Shown piece by piece: positions 50,243 to 57,698 of a stretch of 64,000 nt of DNA. The notes under the pieces were generated by a model. The model was not told the DNA's origin and did no database searches. It saw nothing but the letters and a program-made list of their open reading frames with translations. Numbering within the stretch: the first letter of the stretch is position 1; the number at the start of each line of letters is the position of its first letter. Source of the DNA: Actinoplanes missouriensis 431 (GTDB lineage: Bacteria > Actinomycetota > Actinomycetes > Mycobacteriales > Micromonosporaceae). The stretch spans positions 558,001 through 622,000 of the forward strand of contig NC_017093.1 of NCBI RefSeq assembly GCF_000284295.1, written 5' to 3'. The translations under genes and the position numbers were made by a program.

Positions 50243-50362
50243 CTGGTCCGGCCGGCGATCCAGGCCGACTAGCTGGTCCGGCCGGCGATCCAGGCCGACT
50301 AGCTGGTCCGGCCGGCGATCCAGGCCGACTAGCTGGTCTGGCCGCCGGTCCAGGCCGGCGGG
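50213..50362 (+). repeat. 30-bp tandem repeat spanning the nuoB stop codon, five units
   Basis: Units start CTGGTCCG at 50213, 50243, 50273, 50303 and 50333. Units 2-4 are identical, the first (coding) and last are degenerate. Units 1-4 each end GACTAG, so the nuoB stop codon context is duplicated in frame. There are no spacers, so it is not a CRISPR. Confidence 0.92.
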
Positions 50363-50382
50363 CGCGGTCCGGTCGGGCCCGG

Positions 50383-51312
50383 CTAGCGGGTGGCTTCGTC
50401 GAGGATGTCGCGGGCGCCCTGGCGGAGCAGCGCCGCCGCCACCGAAGTGCCCAGCACGATCGGGTCGGTGGCCCACTCGTGGACGTCCAGCACGGTCTTG
50501 CCGTCGATGCTGATCACCCGGGCGCGCAGGCCGATCCGGCCGTCCGGCTCGGTGCGGGCGTAACCGGCGATCGGCGAGTGGCAGCTTCCCTGGAGGATGT
50601 GCAGCATCCACCGCTCGGCCTCGGTCTCCTGCCGGGTCCGCCGGTCGCCGAGTGATTCGGCCAGCTCAACCGCGACGGTGTCGTCGTCGCGGCATTGCAG
50701 GACCAGCGTGCCGGAGCCGACCGCGGGCACGAACGTGTCGACGTCGATCGGGTGCGTCATCCGCTGTTCCTGGCCGATGCGGTGCAGGCCGGAGACGGCG
50801 AGCAGCAGCGCGTCGTAGTCGCCGGCGTCGAGTTTCGCGAGGCGGGAGTTGGCGTTGCCGCGGATCGGCACGGCCGTCAGGTGCGGATAGTGCAGGGCGA
50901 GCTGGGCGATCCGGCGCACCGCCGACGTGCCCACCCGGGACCCGGCCGGGAGCTGGTCGATCCGCCTGCCGCCGGGGTGGATCAGGCAGTCCCGTACGTC
51001 GTCGCGGGCCAGGTAGGCGGCGAGCACCGTGCCGGCCGGCGCAGGACGGTCGCCCGGCACGTCCTTGACGCAGTGCACGGCCAGGTCGACCCGGCCGTCC
51101 AGCAGGGCCTGGTCGACCTCTTTCGTGAAGGCGCCCTTGCCGCCGAGATCGGCGAGCGACCCCTGCCACCTGTCGCCGCTGGTGGAGAGCGGTAGCACCT
51201 CGACCGTGACGTCGGGGTGCCGCTCGGCCAGCATCAGGCGGACGCGTTCCACCTGGGCGAGGGCCATCGGCGAGGACCGTGTTCCGATACGCAGCAAGCG
51301 TGAAGCGGACAT
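50383..51312 (-). CDS. hemC: Hydroxymethylbilane synthase (porphobilinogen deaminase), divergent
   Basis: A 309-residue enzyme that condenses four porphobilinogens into hydroxymethylbilane in tetrapyrrole synthesis. The catalytic set is present: [19 protein letters not shown] (Lys-Asp), [19 protein letters not shown] and the dipyrromethane-binding Cys in [12 protein letters not shown]. Several of these depart from the usual text (CVKDVP for [17 protein letters not shown] for VGQGALAIECR), so it may be a second, diverged copy. No other heme genes adjoin. The ATG at 51312 has TACCCT 7 nt upstream, suggesting leaderless transcription. Confidence 0.87.
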   Translation of the reverse strand: MSASRLLRIGTRSSPMALAQVERVRLMLAERHPDVTVEVLPLSTSGDRWQGSLADLGGKGAFTKEVDQALLDGRVDLAVHCVKDVPGDRPAPAGTVLAAYLARDDVRDCLIHPGGRRIDQLPAGSRVGTSAVRRIAQLALHYPHLTAVPIRGNANSRLAKLDAGDYDALLLAVSGLHRIGQEQRMTHPIDVDTFVPAVGSGTLVLQCRDDDTVAVELAESLGDRRTRQETEAERWMLHILQGSCHSPIAGYARTEPDGRIGLRARVISIDGKTVLDVHEWATDPIVLGTSVAAALLRQGARDILDEATR

Positions 51313-51319
51313 AGCGGAA

Positions 51320-51377
51320 AGGGTAGCGGTTTCAATCCGCGCGGACGTGCCCCTCCCGGGCGACGGCTGAGTAGCGT
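51320..51377. promoter_or_regulatory. Divergent leaderless promoters of hemC and the DUF2252 gene
   Basis: On the minus strand TACCCT (51325-51320) ends 7 nt before the hemC ATG. On the plus strand TAGCGT (51372-51377) ends 7 nt before the ATG at 51385. Only 72 nt separate the two start codons. Confidence 0.55.
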
Positions 51378-51384
51378 GATCAAC

Positions 51385-52686
51385 ATGGGTTCTCAGTCTC
51401 GTGCCGACTTCATCGTCGACGTGCTGACGCGCGAGTTCGGCGCGCTGATGGCGATCGACCCCGCCGCGTTCCGCCGCAAGTTCCGGAAGATGGCGGCGTC
51501 CCCGTTCGCGTTCTACCGGGGCAGCGCCTCGCTCTTCTACGCCGACCTCACCGGCGGTTACCGCGACGACAGCTATCTGGACGAGCGGACCAACCGGGTG
51601 TGGATCCACGGTGACCTGCATGCGGAGAACTTCGGCACCTACATGAACTCGTCGGGCCACCTGGTCTTCAACGTCAACGACTTCGACGAGGCGTACGTCG
51701 GCCCGTTCAGCTGGGACCTGAAGCGGTTCTCGGCGAGCGTCGCGCTGATCGGGTATTCGAAGGCGCTCTCCGACGACAACATCACCGAGCTCGTCACCCG
51801 GTTCGCCCGGTCGTACCTCACCGAGCTGCGGGCGATCGCGCACGGCGGGGACGACGCGATCGGCTCGATCACGCTGGAGAACGCGGACGGCGTACTCCGC
51901 AGGGTCTTGCAGGAGGCGAGACTGAACACCCGGGTGGACCTGCTCGCCGCGCAGACCACCATCGACGACTACGAGCGCCGGTTCTCGCTCGGCGACGGCG
52001 TCTACGACGTCGACGGACCGACCGAGGTGGCGGTGCGCGCCGCCTTCGACACCTACCTGAGGACGCTGCCGGACCGGTCCCGGCCGGTCTCCACCAATAT
52101 CAAGGACATCAAGCTGCGCAAGGGCGTCGGCATCGGCTCGGCCGGCCTCCCGTCGTACAACCTGCTGCTGGAGGGGCACACCGAGGCGCTGGAGAACGAC
52201 GTCGTCATCTACATGAAGCAGGCGCAGATGCCGGCCGTGGCGCGCTGGATCGACGACGAGCGGGTCCGGTCGTACTTCACGCATCAGGGCCATCGGACCG
52301 CCGAGTCGCAGCGGGCACTGCAGGCGCACGCCGACCCGTGGCTGGGCTTCACCGAGCTGGACGGTGTGGGTCAGCTGGTGGCCGAGGTCTCCCCGTACGC
52401 GGCGGACCTGGATTGGTCCGATGTGAACGAGCCGGAGGAGCTGACCGGTGTGATCGCCGACCTGGGCCGGGCGGTGGCCCGGATGCACTCGGTCGCCGAC
52501 GACGAGTCCAGCCACGACCTGGTGGATTTCTCCACCGAGGAGGCGATCGTGGCGGTGGTCGACGCCGACGAGGCCGGTTTCGTCCGGCACCTGGTGGAGT
52601 TCGCCCACCGGTACGGCGACCAGGCCCGCGAGGACCACCAGGACTTCGTCGACGTCTTCCGCAACGGCCGCCTCCCGGGCCTCTGA
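51385..52686 (+). CDS. DUF2252 protein (kinase-like fold)
   Basis: A 433-residue protein. The blocks [15 protein letters not shown] and [18 protein letters not shown] match the DUF2252 family and mimic the catalytic HGDxHxxN and metal-binding D-F-D motifs of aminoglycoside-phosphotransferase-like kinases. Function unproven. The ATG at 51385 is preferred to the GTG at 51376 because TAGCGT (51372-51377) lies 7 nt before it and overlaps the GTG. It shares a 72-nt divergent promoter region with hemC. Confidence 0.87.
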   Translation: MGSQSRADFIVDVLTREFGALMAIDPAAFRRKFRKMAASPFAFYRGSASLFYADLTGGYRDDSYLDERTNRVWIHGDLHAENFGTYMNSSGHLVFNVNDFDEAYVGPFSWDLKRFSASVALIGYSKALSDDNITELVTRFARSYLTELRAIAHGGDDAIGSITLENADGVLRRVLQEARLNTRVDLLAAQTTIDDYERRFSLGDGVYDVDGPTEVAVRAAFDTYLRTLPDRSRPVSTNIKDIKLRKGVGIGSAGLPSYNLLLEGHTEALENDVVIYMKQAQMPAVARWIDDERVRSYFTHQGHRTAESQRALQAHADPWLGFTELDGVGQLVAEVSPYAADLDWSDVNEPEELTGVIADLGRAVARMHSVADDESSHDLVDFSTEEAIVAVVDADEAGFVRHLVEFAHRYGDQAREDHQDFVDVFRNGRLPGL

Positions 52687-52689
52687 GGC

Positions 52690-53616
52690 CTAGGCCTTCT
52701 CCACCAGGATCGCGCCGGCGCTGCGGCCGAGTGCCTCCGTGTCCGGGCTCAGCTCGATCGAGAGCCCGCCGCTTGTGAGGTCGTAGGTCAGGGACTTCGT
52801 CGTTCCGCAGCGCACCGGCACCGATTTCGGCCCGAAGGTCACCCCGTCGTTCATCCGGGCGACGGTGAGGGTCGCGCTGCCGTGCCCGGCGCAGGCGGCC
52901 CGGATCCGGTACCGGCCGGCTTCCGTGGCCCAATCCACACTCTTGTTGTGGTGGTCCAGGAAGAAGTTCTCCGCGGCGACGCTGCGCTGCTGGTCGAACT
53001 CGGGGAGCATCGCCTCCGCGGCCTGCAGGTACGGGGTCCGGTCGGCCACCGAGAGCACCGGCAGGTACCCGAAGAAGGCCTTACCCCGGCCGGCCACGTG
53101 CGGGCGGATCGTGATCGGCACGGTGGCGCCCGGCTTCGCGACGGTGAACGGCACGGTCAGCACGGTCGACTGGCCGGTGTCACATCCGACGGAGGCCTCC
53201 GTGCTCCCCACCGTGACGTCGATGGTCCCGGCGCCGAAGCAGACCATCTTCATGTCGTACCGGCCGCCGAGCAGGTCACGCGTCGTGCTGATCAGGCCGT
53301 CGCCGGGGTCGAAGACGGCGAGGGCGCCGGGATCCGGGCTGTCCGGGTCGATGCCGAGCGCCGTCGCCACGTCCTCGGAGTCCTCGGTGACCGGCGCCGC
53401 GCTGATCGCGGGGGCCGCCGCCGGTGTCGCGGTGTCGCCCGGCCGGATCACCGCGACCAGCCCGGACACGGCGAGCACCGCGACCGCCGCCGCGGCCGAC
53501 AGGGCGGCCCGGCGACGCCGTGCGGCCCGCCGCAGCGGCCCGGTGCCCGGCGGCATGACCGTGGGCAGCGTCTCGGCGCGCAGATCCGCGAAGAGTTCCT
53601 CGATCCGGTCGGGCAT
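52690..53616 (-). CDS. Probable membrane-anchored anti-sigma factor-like protein
   Basis: A 308-residue single-pass membrane protein. A short cytoplasmic N-terminus (MPDRIEELFADLRAET) precedes a basic RRAARRRRA and one membrane segment (about 37-57); the rest (about 70-308) is exported, with paired Cys (CFGAG, GCDTG and CAGHG, RCGTT) suggesting disulfides. Its start overlaps the stop of the sigma-factor gene (TGATG), with GGAGG upstream, the usual order of ECF sigma and cognate anti-sigma. No zinc anti-sigma motif (HxxxCxxC) is present, so direct inhibition is inferred from position only. Confidence 0.72.
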   Translation of the reverse strand: MPDRIEELFADLRAETLPTVMPPGTGPLRRAARRRRAALSAAAAVAVLAVSGLVAVIRPGDTATPAAAPAISAAPVTEDSEDVATALGIDPDSPDPGALAVFDPGDGLISTTRDLLGGRYDMKMVCFGAGTIDVTVGSTEASVGCDTGQSTVLTVPFTVAKPGATVPITIRPHVAGRGKAFFGYLPVLSVADRTPYLQAAEAMLPEFDQQRSVAAENFFLDHHNKSVDWATEAGRYRIRAACAGHGSATLTVARMNDGVTFGPKSVPVRCGTTKSLTYDLTSGGLSIELSPDTEALGRSAGAILVEKA

Positions 53617-54158
53617 CACGCACCTCCAGCGCTGTCGGAAAGATCGGAGATTTCGAGCTGGGCGGCGAGCGCGGCCCGTCCTCGGTGCAGCCAGGACTTC
53701 ACGGTTCCGGCCGCCACCCGCTCCCGCTGGGCGATCTCGGACACCGGCATGTCGGCCAGGTAGTGCAGGACCAGGGCGCGGCGCTGGCTGTCCGGCAGCG
53801 TGGTGAGCGCGGCGACGAGCGCGACCCGTTCCGGGCCTGGGCCCTCCGACTGCGGTTCGGCCCGTCGCTGCCGGCCGAGGAAGCTGAGCGCCGTCCGGGC
53901 CCGGCGCCAGCGGCTCACGGCCAGGTTCCAGGCGACCCGCCGGATCCAGGCGACCGGATCGTCGTAGGAGGAAATGCTGTTCCACCGGACGAGCGCGCGG
54001 TAGAACGCCTCCTGGACCACGTCCTGCGCCTCTTGCCGGTCCCCGAAGTACGCGTAGAGCTGCACCGTCAGGTCGGCGTAGTGGGCGGCGTAAACCTCGT
54101 CGAAGGATGGGCGCACGGCGATCCGCGTCTCCGATCCACTTCTGGCGATGGTTGTCAC
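53616..54158 (-). CDS. ECF RNA polymerase sigma factor
   Basis: A 180-residue group IV sigma factor. Region 2 runs from FDEVYAAHYADLTVQLYAYF through EAQDVVQEAFYRALVRW to DPVAWIRRVAWNLAVSRWRR, and region 4 ends VSEIAQRERVAAGTVKSWLHRGRAAL. It should direct transcription of a small stress regulon, probably including its own operon with the downstream membrane protein gene. The GTG at 54158 gives a typical ECF length; a longer in-frame form from an ATG at 54209 is possible. The pair sits between the DUF2252 gene and nuoC, interrupting the nuo locus. Confidence 0.92.
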   Translation of the reverse strand: MTTIARSGSETRIAVRPSFDEVYAAHYADLTVQLYAYFGDRQEAQDVVQEAFYRALVRWNSISSYDDPVAWIRRVAWNLAVSRWRRARTALSFLGRQRRAEPQSEGPGPERVALVAALTTLPDSQRRALVLHYLADMPVSEIAQRERVAAGTVKSWLHRGRAALAAQLEISDLSDSAGGA

Positions 54159-54212
54159 GGCCACTACACGCCGCGGCCCGGCGACCGGTTGCACCCCGGC
54201 CGCCGGCAATCC

Positions 54213-54395
54213 TCAGCGGATCGGCAGCAGGTACCCGATCTCGGCACGCTCCGCCGGATCCGCCTGGTACCGGTCCCAGAATTCCACGTTCTTCCCGAGC
54301 AGCTCCGGGGTTTGAATTCCTTGCGGACCGGCGGCCAGGAGCAGGCGAAGCTGTGCTCGGCCAGCACCTTGCTGGCGTCGCCGCGAGGAATACAC
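54213..54395 (-). CDS. Possible small ORF or gene remnant
   Basis: A 60-codon frame (GTG 54395 to TGA 54215-54213) ending NVEFWDRYQADPAERAEIGY then LLPIR, which reads like a real protein C-terminus. The overlapping frame upstream carries another protein-like stretch (VLAEHSFACSWPPVRKEF), so the interval may be a frameshifted remnant. No ribosome binding site or family match is recognised. Confidence 0.25.
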   Translation of the reverse strand: MYSSRRRQQGAGRAQLRLLLAAGPQGIQTPELLGKNVEFWDRYQADPAERAEIGYLLPIR

Positions 54396-54436
54396 GCGCG
54401 TGCACGGGGGAACGTTGCGACGACCTCCGGCGACCA

Positions 54437-54442
54437 TAGGAT
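54437..54442 (+). promoter_or_regulatory. -10 box of the nuoC-nuoN operon
   Basis: TAGGAT ends 7 nt before the nuoC ATG at 54450, so the eight-gene operon appears to have its own promoter and a leaderless first gene. Confidence 0.55.
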
Positions 54443-54449
54443 GTGGCGC

Positions 54450-55070
54450 ATGACGCCAGAAGAGGTCGGCGACCGCATGGTCACCCTGCTGGCGACCGAC
54501 CAGCTTCCGCTCAACGCGACGGCGGGGGTCTCCGGCGGCGGTCCCGGGCACGCCCGCGCGGTGATCGACGTGCCGGTGGGCCGCTGGTGGTTCGCCGCGG
54601 AGATGGCCCGGGACCCCGGCGCGGTCGGCTGCGACTTCTTCGACTGGCTGTCCGCGGTCGACGAGCTGGACGAGGGCTTCACGGTGGTCGCCCACCTCTG
54701 GTCGGTGCGGCGCCGGCACGGCATGCTGCTGCGGACCCGGATCACCCGGGACGAGCCGGAGATCGAGTCGCTGGTGGACCTCTATCCGGGCGCGGACTGG
54801 CACGAGCGGGAGACGCACGAGATGTTCGGCATCGCGTTCGCCCGTCATCCCGGGCTGCGCCCGCTGCTGCTGCCCCCGGAGTTCGAGGGGCATCCGCTGC
54901 GCAAGGAGTTCGTGCTGGCCGCGCGGGTGGCGAAGCCGTGGCCGGGCGCGAAGGAGCCGGGTGAGTCGGAAGGCGGCACGGCGAAGCGTGCCCCGATGCG
55001 GCCGCCGGGCGTCCCCGACCCGAACGAGTGGGGCCCGAAGCGGAGCCGCCCGGAACGAGGGGCGAGCTGA
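54450..55070 (+). CDS. nuoC: NADH-quinone oxidoreductase subunit C
   Basis: A 206-residue peripheral subunit of complex I. It has the family core FDWLSAVDELDEGF, the signature WHERETHEMFGI (usual form WxEREVxDMFGI), and HPLRKEF. The C-terminal ~50 residues are a charged Pro-rich extension. It is the first gene of an operon continuing through nuoN with overlapping stops and starts. ATG with TAGGAT 7 nt upstream. nuoD, which normally follows, is absent; nuoH starts in the stop codon region (TGATG). Confidence 0.92.
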   Translation: MTPEEVGDRMVTLLATDQLPLNATAGVSGGGPGHARAVIDVPVGRWWFAAEMARDPGAVGCDFFDWLSAVDELDEGFTVVAHLWSVRRRHGMLLRTRITRDEPEIESLVDLYPGADWHERETHEMFGIAFARHPGLRPLLLPPEFEGHPLRKEFVLAARVAKPWPGAKEPGESEGGTAKRAPMRPPGVPDPNEWGPKRSRPERGAS

Positions 55071-56029
55071 TGCCGCTCTGGCTGGACCTGCTGATCCGGG
55101 TGGTCGCCGTGATGGCGGCCTTCCTGGTGCTCCCGCTCGTGGTCGGACAGGCCGAGCACAAGGTGATGGCGCACATGCAGGGCCGGGTCGGCCCGATGTA
55201 CGCGGGCGCCTTCCACGGCTGGGCCCAGCTGGTCGCCGACGGCGTGAAGTTCGTGCAGAAGGAGGACGTCACACCCCGCGAGGCTGATCGTGCGGTCTTC
55301 CGGCTCGCCCCGATCGTGGCGCTCTTCCCGTACCTGATCGTGCTCCTGACCGTGCCGCTCGGACCCGGCGGCCTGGTCGCCCAGAGCTTGGACATCGGGT
55401 TGTTCCTGGTCCTGGCGGTGCTCGGGATCGGCGTGGTGGCCGTGCTGATGTCGGCGTGGAGCTCGGCGAACAAGTACAGCCTGCTCGGCGGCGTGCGCGG
55501 CGCGGCCCAGCTGCTGGGCTACGAGCTTCCGCTGGTCCTCGCGGCGGCGAGTGTCGCGATGGCGGCCGGCACGCTGAGCCTGCCCGGCATCGTCGAGGCG
55601 TGGCGCCCGTGGTGGCTGATCTGGCAGGCGCCGGCCGCGTTCGTCTTCTTCATCGCCGGCCTCGCCGAGATCCGCCGCCCGCCGTTCGACATGCCGATCG
55701 CCGACTCGGAGCTGGTCTTCGGTTACATGACCGAGTACACCGGTCTGCGCTTCGCGTTCTTCCTGCTCGCCGAGTACGTGGGCATCGTCGTGATCGCGGC
55801 CCTGACCACGGTGTTGTTCCTCGGCGGCTGGCACGGCCCGTTCGCCGATCAGCTCGGCTGGCTCTGGACCCTGCTGAAGATCTTCGCCCTGTCCTTCGTG
55901 ATCATCTGGCTGCGGGTGAGTTATCCGCGCCTGCGCGAGGACCAGCTACAACGCCTCTGCTGGCTGATCCTGGTCCCGGTCTCACTGGCCCAGCTGGTCC
56001 TGACCGTCGCCGTGAAGGCCCTGACCTAG
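55070..56029 (+). CDS. nuoH: NADH-quinone oxidoreductase subunit H
   Basis: A 319-residue membrane subunit with about eight helices that forms the quinone-access path of complex I. It shows the family block AEHKVMAHMQGRVGPMYAG, the acidic loop EIRRPPFDMPIADSELVFGY and YPRLREDQL. Its ATG overlaps the nuoC stop (TGATG) with GAGGGGCGAG upstream. Without NuoD in this locus, the quinone site can only be completed by a NuoD encoded elsewhere. Confidence 0.95.
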   Translation: MPLWLDLLIRVVAVMAAFLVLPLVVGQAEHKVMAHMQGRVGPMYAGAFHGWAQLVADGVKFVQKEDVTPREADRAVFRLAPIVALFPYLIVLLTVPLGPGGLVAQSLDIGLFLVLAVLGIGVVAVLMSAWSSANKYSLLGGVRGAAQLLGYELPLVLAAASVAMAAGTLSLPGIVEAWRPWWLIWQAPAAFVFFIAGLAEIRRPPFDMPIADSELVFGYMTEYTGLRFAFFLLAEYVGIVVIAALTTVLFLGGWHGPFADQLGWLWTLLKIFALSFVIIWLRVSYPRLREDQLQRLCWLILVPVSLAQLVLTVAVKALT

Positions 56030-56089
56030 CGGAATTATCGGGCGGGCCGAGGTCGCGTCGCCCGCCCGGACCGGGCAGGATATGCCCTT

Positions 56090-56737
56090 GTGAGTGATAA
56101 CGGCGGCCGCGACGTGCCCGGCAAGGGCCTGCTCGACGGGCTCGCGGTCACCTTCAAGACGATGACCAAGCGGTCCACCACCCAGCAGTACCCGGACGTC
56201 GAGCCCGACCTGCCCCCACGTTCCCGCGGCGTGATCGCCCTGTCCGAGGAGAACTGCACCGTCTGCATGCTCTGCGCACGCGAGTGCCCGGACTGGTGCA
56301 TCTACATCGACTCGCACAAGGAGGAGGTCGTCGTCCCGGGCGCCGCACGCGCCCGTCAGCGCAACGTGCTGGACCGCTTCGACATCGACTTCTCCCTCTG
56401 CATGTACTGCGGCATCTGCATCGAGGTCTGCCCCTTCGACGCGCTGCACTGGACGCCCGAGTTCGAATACGCCGAGACCGACGTGCTCTCCCTGCTGCAC
56501 GACAAGGACCGGCTGGGGGAGTGGATGCGCACCGTGCCTCCGCCGCCGGCACACGACGTGCTCGGCGAGCCGAGCAAGGAGGAGGCCACGGCGGCGCGCA
56601 AGGCCGCGGGCCCCGGCGCGGCGACTGCCGCCAAGACCGCAAGACCTTCTTCGGTACGGGCGGCGCCCCCGGCAACCGCAGCGCGAGCCGTCCCGAAGCC
56701 ACCCGGTGACGCCGCCTCCCCGGAGCAGGCCCCGTGA
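56090..56737 (+). CDS. nuoI: NADH-quinone oxidoreductase subunit I
   Basis: A 215-residue ferredoxin-type subunit that carries clusters N6a and N6b. Two 4Fe-4S motifs are clear: [15 protein letters not shown] (about 44-58) and [16 protein letters not shown] (about 104-119). The last ~60 residues form an Ala/Pro-rich tail not found in the standard subunit. GTG start, 60 nt after nuoH with an AGGA upstream. The stop overlaps the nuoJ start (GTGA). Confidence 0.94.
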   Translation: MSDNGGRDVPGKGLLDGLAVTFKTMTKRSTTQQYPDVEPDLPPRSRGVIALSEENCTVCMLCARECPDWCIYIDSHKEEVVVPGAARARQRNVLDRFDIDFSLCMYCGICIEVCPFDALHWTPEFEYAETDVLSLLHDKDRLGEWMRTVPPPPAHDVLGEPSKEEATAARKAAGPGAATAAKTARPSSVRAAPPATAARAVPKPPGDAASPEQAP

Positions 56738-57294
56738 CCGTCTCCGACGTGCTGCTGCTGGCGCTCGGCGCGCTCGCGGTCGGTTCCGGCGCGCTCGTGG
56801 TGACCAGCAGCCACCTGGTCCGGTCCGGCCTCTACCTGGTGGTGAGCCTCGGCGCGATCGCCGGCCTCTACCTGGTCCTCGGCGCGGAGCTGGTCGCCTG
56901 GGTGCAGGTCCTGGTCTACGTCGGCGCGGTGGTCGTGCTGCTGCTGTTCGCGGTGATGCTGACCCGCGCGCCGATCGGCCCCTCGGCCGACCTGGACCGC
57001 CCGGCCTTCCCGGCGATCCTGATCGGCGGCGGGACCGGCCTCGGGCTGGCCGCCCTGTTCGCCGACGCGTTCCACTGGGTGCGTTACCCGGAGCCCGAGC
57101 CGGGCACCGCCGAGCGGGTCGGCGAGCAGATCTTCGGCGCCTGGGTGCTGCCGTTCGAGGTGCTCTCGATCCTGCTGCTCTCGGCGCTGGTCGGCGCGAT
57201 CATCCTGTCCCGCCCGGATGTGGGCGCCCGCACGAGCCTGCCCGGCGAGGGGCCGGTCGGGGAGGGGCCGGTCGAGGAGGGGGTGGACGCCTGA
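56734..57294 (+). CDS. nuoJ: NADH-quinone oxidoreductase subunit J
   Basis: A 186-residue membrane subunit with five predicted helices, including the conserved [20 protein letters not shown] (pi-bulge helix region). It packs between NuoA, NuoK and NuoN in the membrane arm. Overlaps nuoI by 4 nt and nuoK by 1 nt (TGATG). The C-terminus is a Gly/Pro/Glu-rich tail with GEGPV repeats. Confidence 0.93.
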   Translation: MTVSDVLLLALGALAVGSGALVVTSSHLVRSGLYLVVSLGAIAGLYLVLGAELVAWVQVLVYVGAVVVLLLFAVMLTRAPIGPSADLDRPAFPAILIGGGTGLGLAALFADAFHWVRYPEPEPGTAERVGEQIFGAWVLPFEVLSILLLSALVGAIILSRPDVGARTSLPGEGPVGEGPVEEGVDA

Positions 57295-57698
57295 TGCACG
57301 TCGTCATCCCGTACGTGGTGGGCGCCCTGCTCTTCGGCCTCGGCGTCTACGGCGTGCTGCGCCGGCGCAACGCGATCCTGGTCCTGATGGCCGTCGAGCT
57401 GATGCTCAACGCGGTGAACCTGATCCTGGTGACCGCGGACGTCTCGCTGCGGTCCGCGCTGACCGGCGTCGCGATCGAGTCGTGGGCCCGGCCCGGCGCG
57501 GCCACCCCCGGCACGGGCGGTGTCTTCGCCCTGTTCGTGATCGTGCTGGCGGCCGCCGAGGTGGGTGTCGGCCTCGCGATCGTCCTGCAGTACTACCGGA
57601 TGCGGAAAGCTGTGATCACCGACGAGGTGCGGCTGGACACCGAGCTCTCCGGGGACGGCACACTCTCCGGGGACGACGAGGAACGGGTGGCCGGGTGA
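57294..57698 (+). CDS. nuoK: NADH-quinone oxidoreductase subunit K
   Basis: A 134-residue subunit with three helices, carrying the buried glutamates of the proton path (LMAVELMLNAVNL and VIVLAAAEVGVGLAIVL). Longer than the usual ~100 residues by a charged tail ending DDEERVAG. The 3' end overlaps nuoL by 4 nt (GTGA). Confidence 0.94.
   Translation: MHVVIPYVVGALLFGLGVYGVLRRRNAILVLMAVELMLNAVNLILVTADVSLRSALTGVAIESWARPGAATPGTGGVFALFVIVLAAAEVGVGLAIVLQYYRMRKAVITDEVRLDTELSGDGTLSGDDEERVAG

Noticed and set aside
50213..50362. Regular 30-bp repeats that might be a CRISPR array
   Set aside because: The units are contiguous with no spacers, and the first lies in the nuoB coding end; no cas genes are in the window.
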